This document shows positions 5,501 to 6,145 of a stretch of DNA of 6,145 nt, piece by piece; the first letter of the stretch is position 1; each line of letters starts with the position of its first letter. The DNA is from Actinomycetota bacterium (GTDB lineage Bacteria > Actinomycetota > Acidimicrobiia > Acidimicrobiales > JACDEA01). The translations under genes were made by a program, and so were the position numbers. The notes under the pieces are model-generated. The model was given only the letters and a program-made list of their open reading frames with translations. It had not been told where the DNA came from and did no database searches. Location of the stretch: contig JACDEA010000147.1 in assembly GCA_013816725.1 (NCBI GenBank), forward strand, positions 1-6,145, written 5' to 3'.

Positions 5501-6145
5501 GTGCGGCCTGAGTCGCCCGCTCGCGGACCGTCGCCCTTTTCTCGGCTCGTCGTCGCCCATGCGCTGGCACTGGCGGGCGACGCCATGGTCACCGTCGCGC
5601 TGGCCGGATCCCTGTTCTTCAGCATCAGCCCGACGGCGGCGCGCGGCCGCGTCGCCCTCTCGCTCGTGCTGACGATGGCCCCGTTCGCCGTCGTGGCGCC
5701 GTTCCTCGGGCCGATGATCGACCGGGCGCGGGGCGGGCGGCGAGCCATCGTGGTGGGCGTCGCCACCGCGCGCGTCGGGGTGTGCCTCTGGATGGCCACG
5801 GTGCTGCACAGCTTGTTGCTGTTCCCGGCAGCGTTCGCCGTCCTCGTGTTGTCGAAGACCCATGCGGTGGCCAAGAGCTCGCTCGTGGCCCCGACCGTCG
5901 GGGAGGACACGCTCCTCGTCGAGGCCAACTCGAAGCTGGCGCTGACGGGCGTGGTCGCCGGTCTTGTCGGGGCCGGCCCGGCGGTGGCGGTGTTGCGGCT
6001 GAGCGATGCCTCGTGGGTGTTGCGACTCGCCGCCGTCGTGTACGCGGCGACCGCCGTCGCCGGTCTGCGCCTTCAGCCGGTCGACGCGCCGTCGGCTGAA
6101 CGCCACGACCCGGGCGGAACCGCGGAGTTGAAAGCGCCGGGGATC
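5501..6145 (+). CDS. MFS-type transporter, N-terminal half (3'-truncated)
   Basis: The frame is open from GTG 5501 to the window end, 215 residues, with no stop. Hydrophobic segments fall at about 15-40, 50-69, 82-101, 104-119, 145-165 and 171-189, which is the six-helix N-terminal half of a major facilitator. GPMIDRARGGRR (70-81) sits between helices 2 and 3, where the family's motif A (GxxxDRxGRR) belongs. GDAMVTVALAGSLFF in helix 1 and LVEANSKLALTG before helix 5 resemble an actinobacterial MFS subgroup I associate with drug- or siderophore-exporter annotations; the substrate cannot be inferred. Residues 193-215 are hydrophilic and probably begin the central loop. The start is supported by the -10-like TACTCT with leaderless spacing and by the family-like N terminus. 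It is likely not functionally tied to the upstream operon. Antisense open frames over this region are Arg/Gly-rich shadows. Confidence 0.82.
   Translation, partial: MRPESPARGPSPFSRLVVAHALALAGDAMVTVALAGSLFFSISPTAARGRVALSLVLTMAPFAVVAPFLGPMIDRARGGRRAIVVGVATARVGVCLWMATVLHSLLLFPAAFAVLVLSKTHAVAKSSLVAPTVGEDTLLVEANSKLALTGVVAGLVGAGPAVAVLRLSDASWVLRLAAVVYAATAVAGLRLQPVDAPSAERHDPGGTAELKAPGI

Noticed and set aside
5411..6106. Minus-strand open frames over the MFS region
   Set aside because: The plus strand encodes a coherent six-helix MFS half with motif A; the antisense products are low-complexity Arg/His/Gly-rich.

Overview
The window is high-GC DNA with dense + strand coding. It suggests an actinomycete, most likely of the Acidimicrobiia type. 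That rests on the GC-rich third codon positions, GTG and TTG starts, a probable leaderless gene start, and a secreted tandem-repeat family (TPARxLDTR ... LNVTAxxP ... GKVSxFNxxG ... VIFDVMGWFP) that I associate with actinobacterial surface proteins. No RNA genes, mobile elements or CRISPR arrays were seen. The genus cannot be named from the sequence alone.

Layout, all on the + strand: (1) the 3' part of a gene for a secreted protein built of about 133-residue tandem repeats (1-1097); (2) a 408-residue exported, membrane-anchored protein with a four-cysteine beta-type domain, a Thr-rich stalk, an Ig-like domain and a C-terminal sorting-signal-like tail (1119-2345); (3) a 714-residue exported protein with a related four-cysteine domain, a PstS-like solute-binding domain and a C-terminal membrane anchor (2342-4486); (4) a 324-residue membrane protein with a sortase fold in which the catalytic His and Cys positions appear replaced (4483-5457); (5) the N-terminal half of an MFS-type transporter (5501 to the window end), probably with its own leaderless promoter.

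Genes 1-4 look like one operon: the gap between 1 and 2 is 21 nt and holds a good ribosome binding site, and 2/3 and 3/4 overlap by 4 nt (GTGA and TTGA). All four products are predicted to be secreted or membrane anchored. The inferred picture is a cell-surface assembly: two related anchored proteins (one long-stalked, one carrying a binding-protein module), a non-canonical sortase-like membrane protein, and a repeat-rich secreted protein. The ligand and function are unknown. The combination of a degenerate sortase, a degenerate sorting motif next door, and a PstS-like module without the usual phosphate ligands or ABC partners is the part most worth following up.
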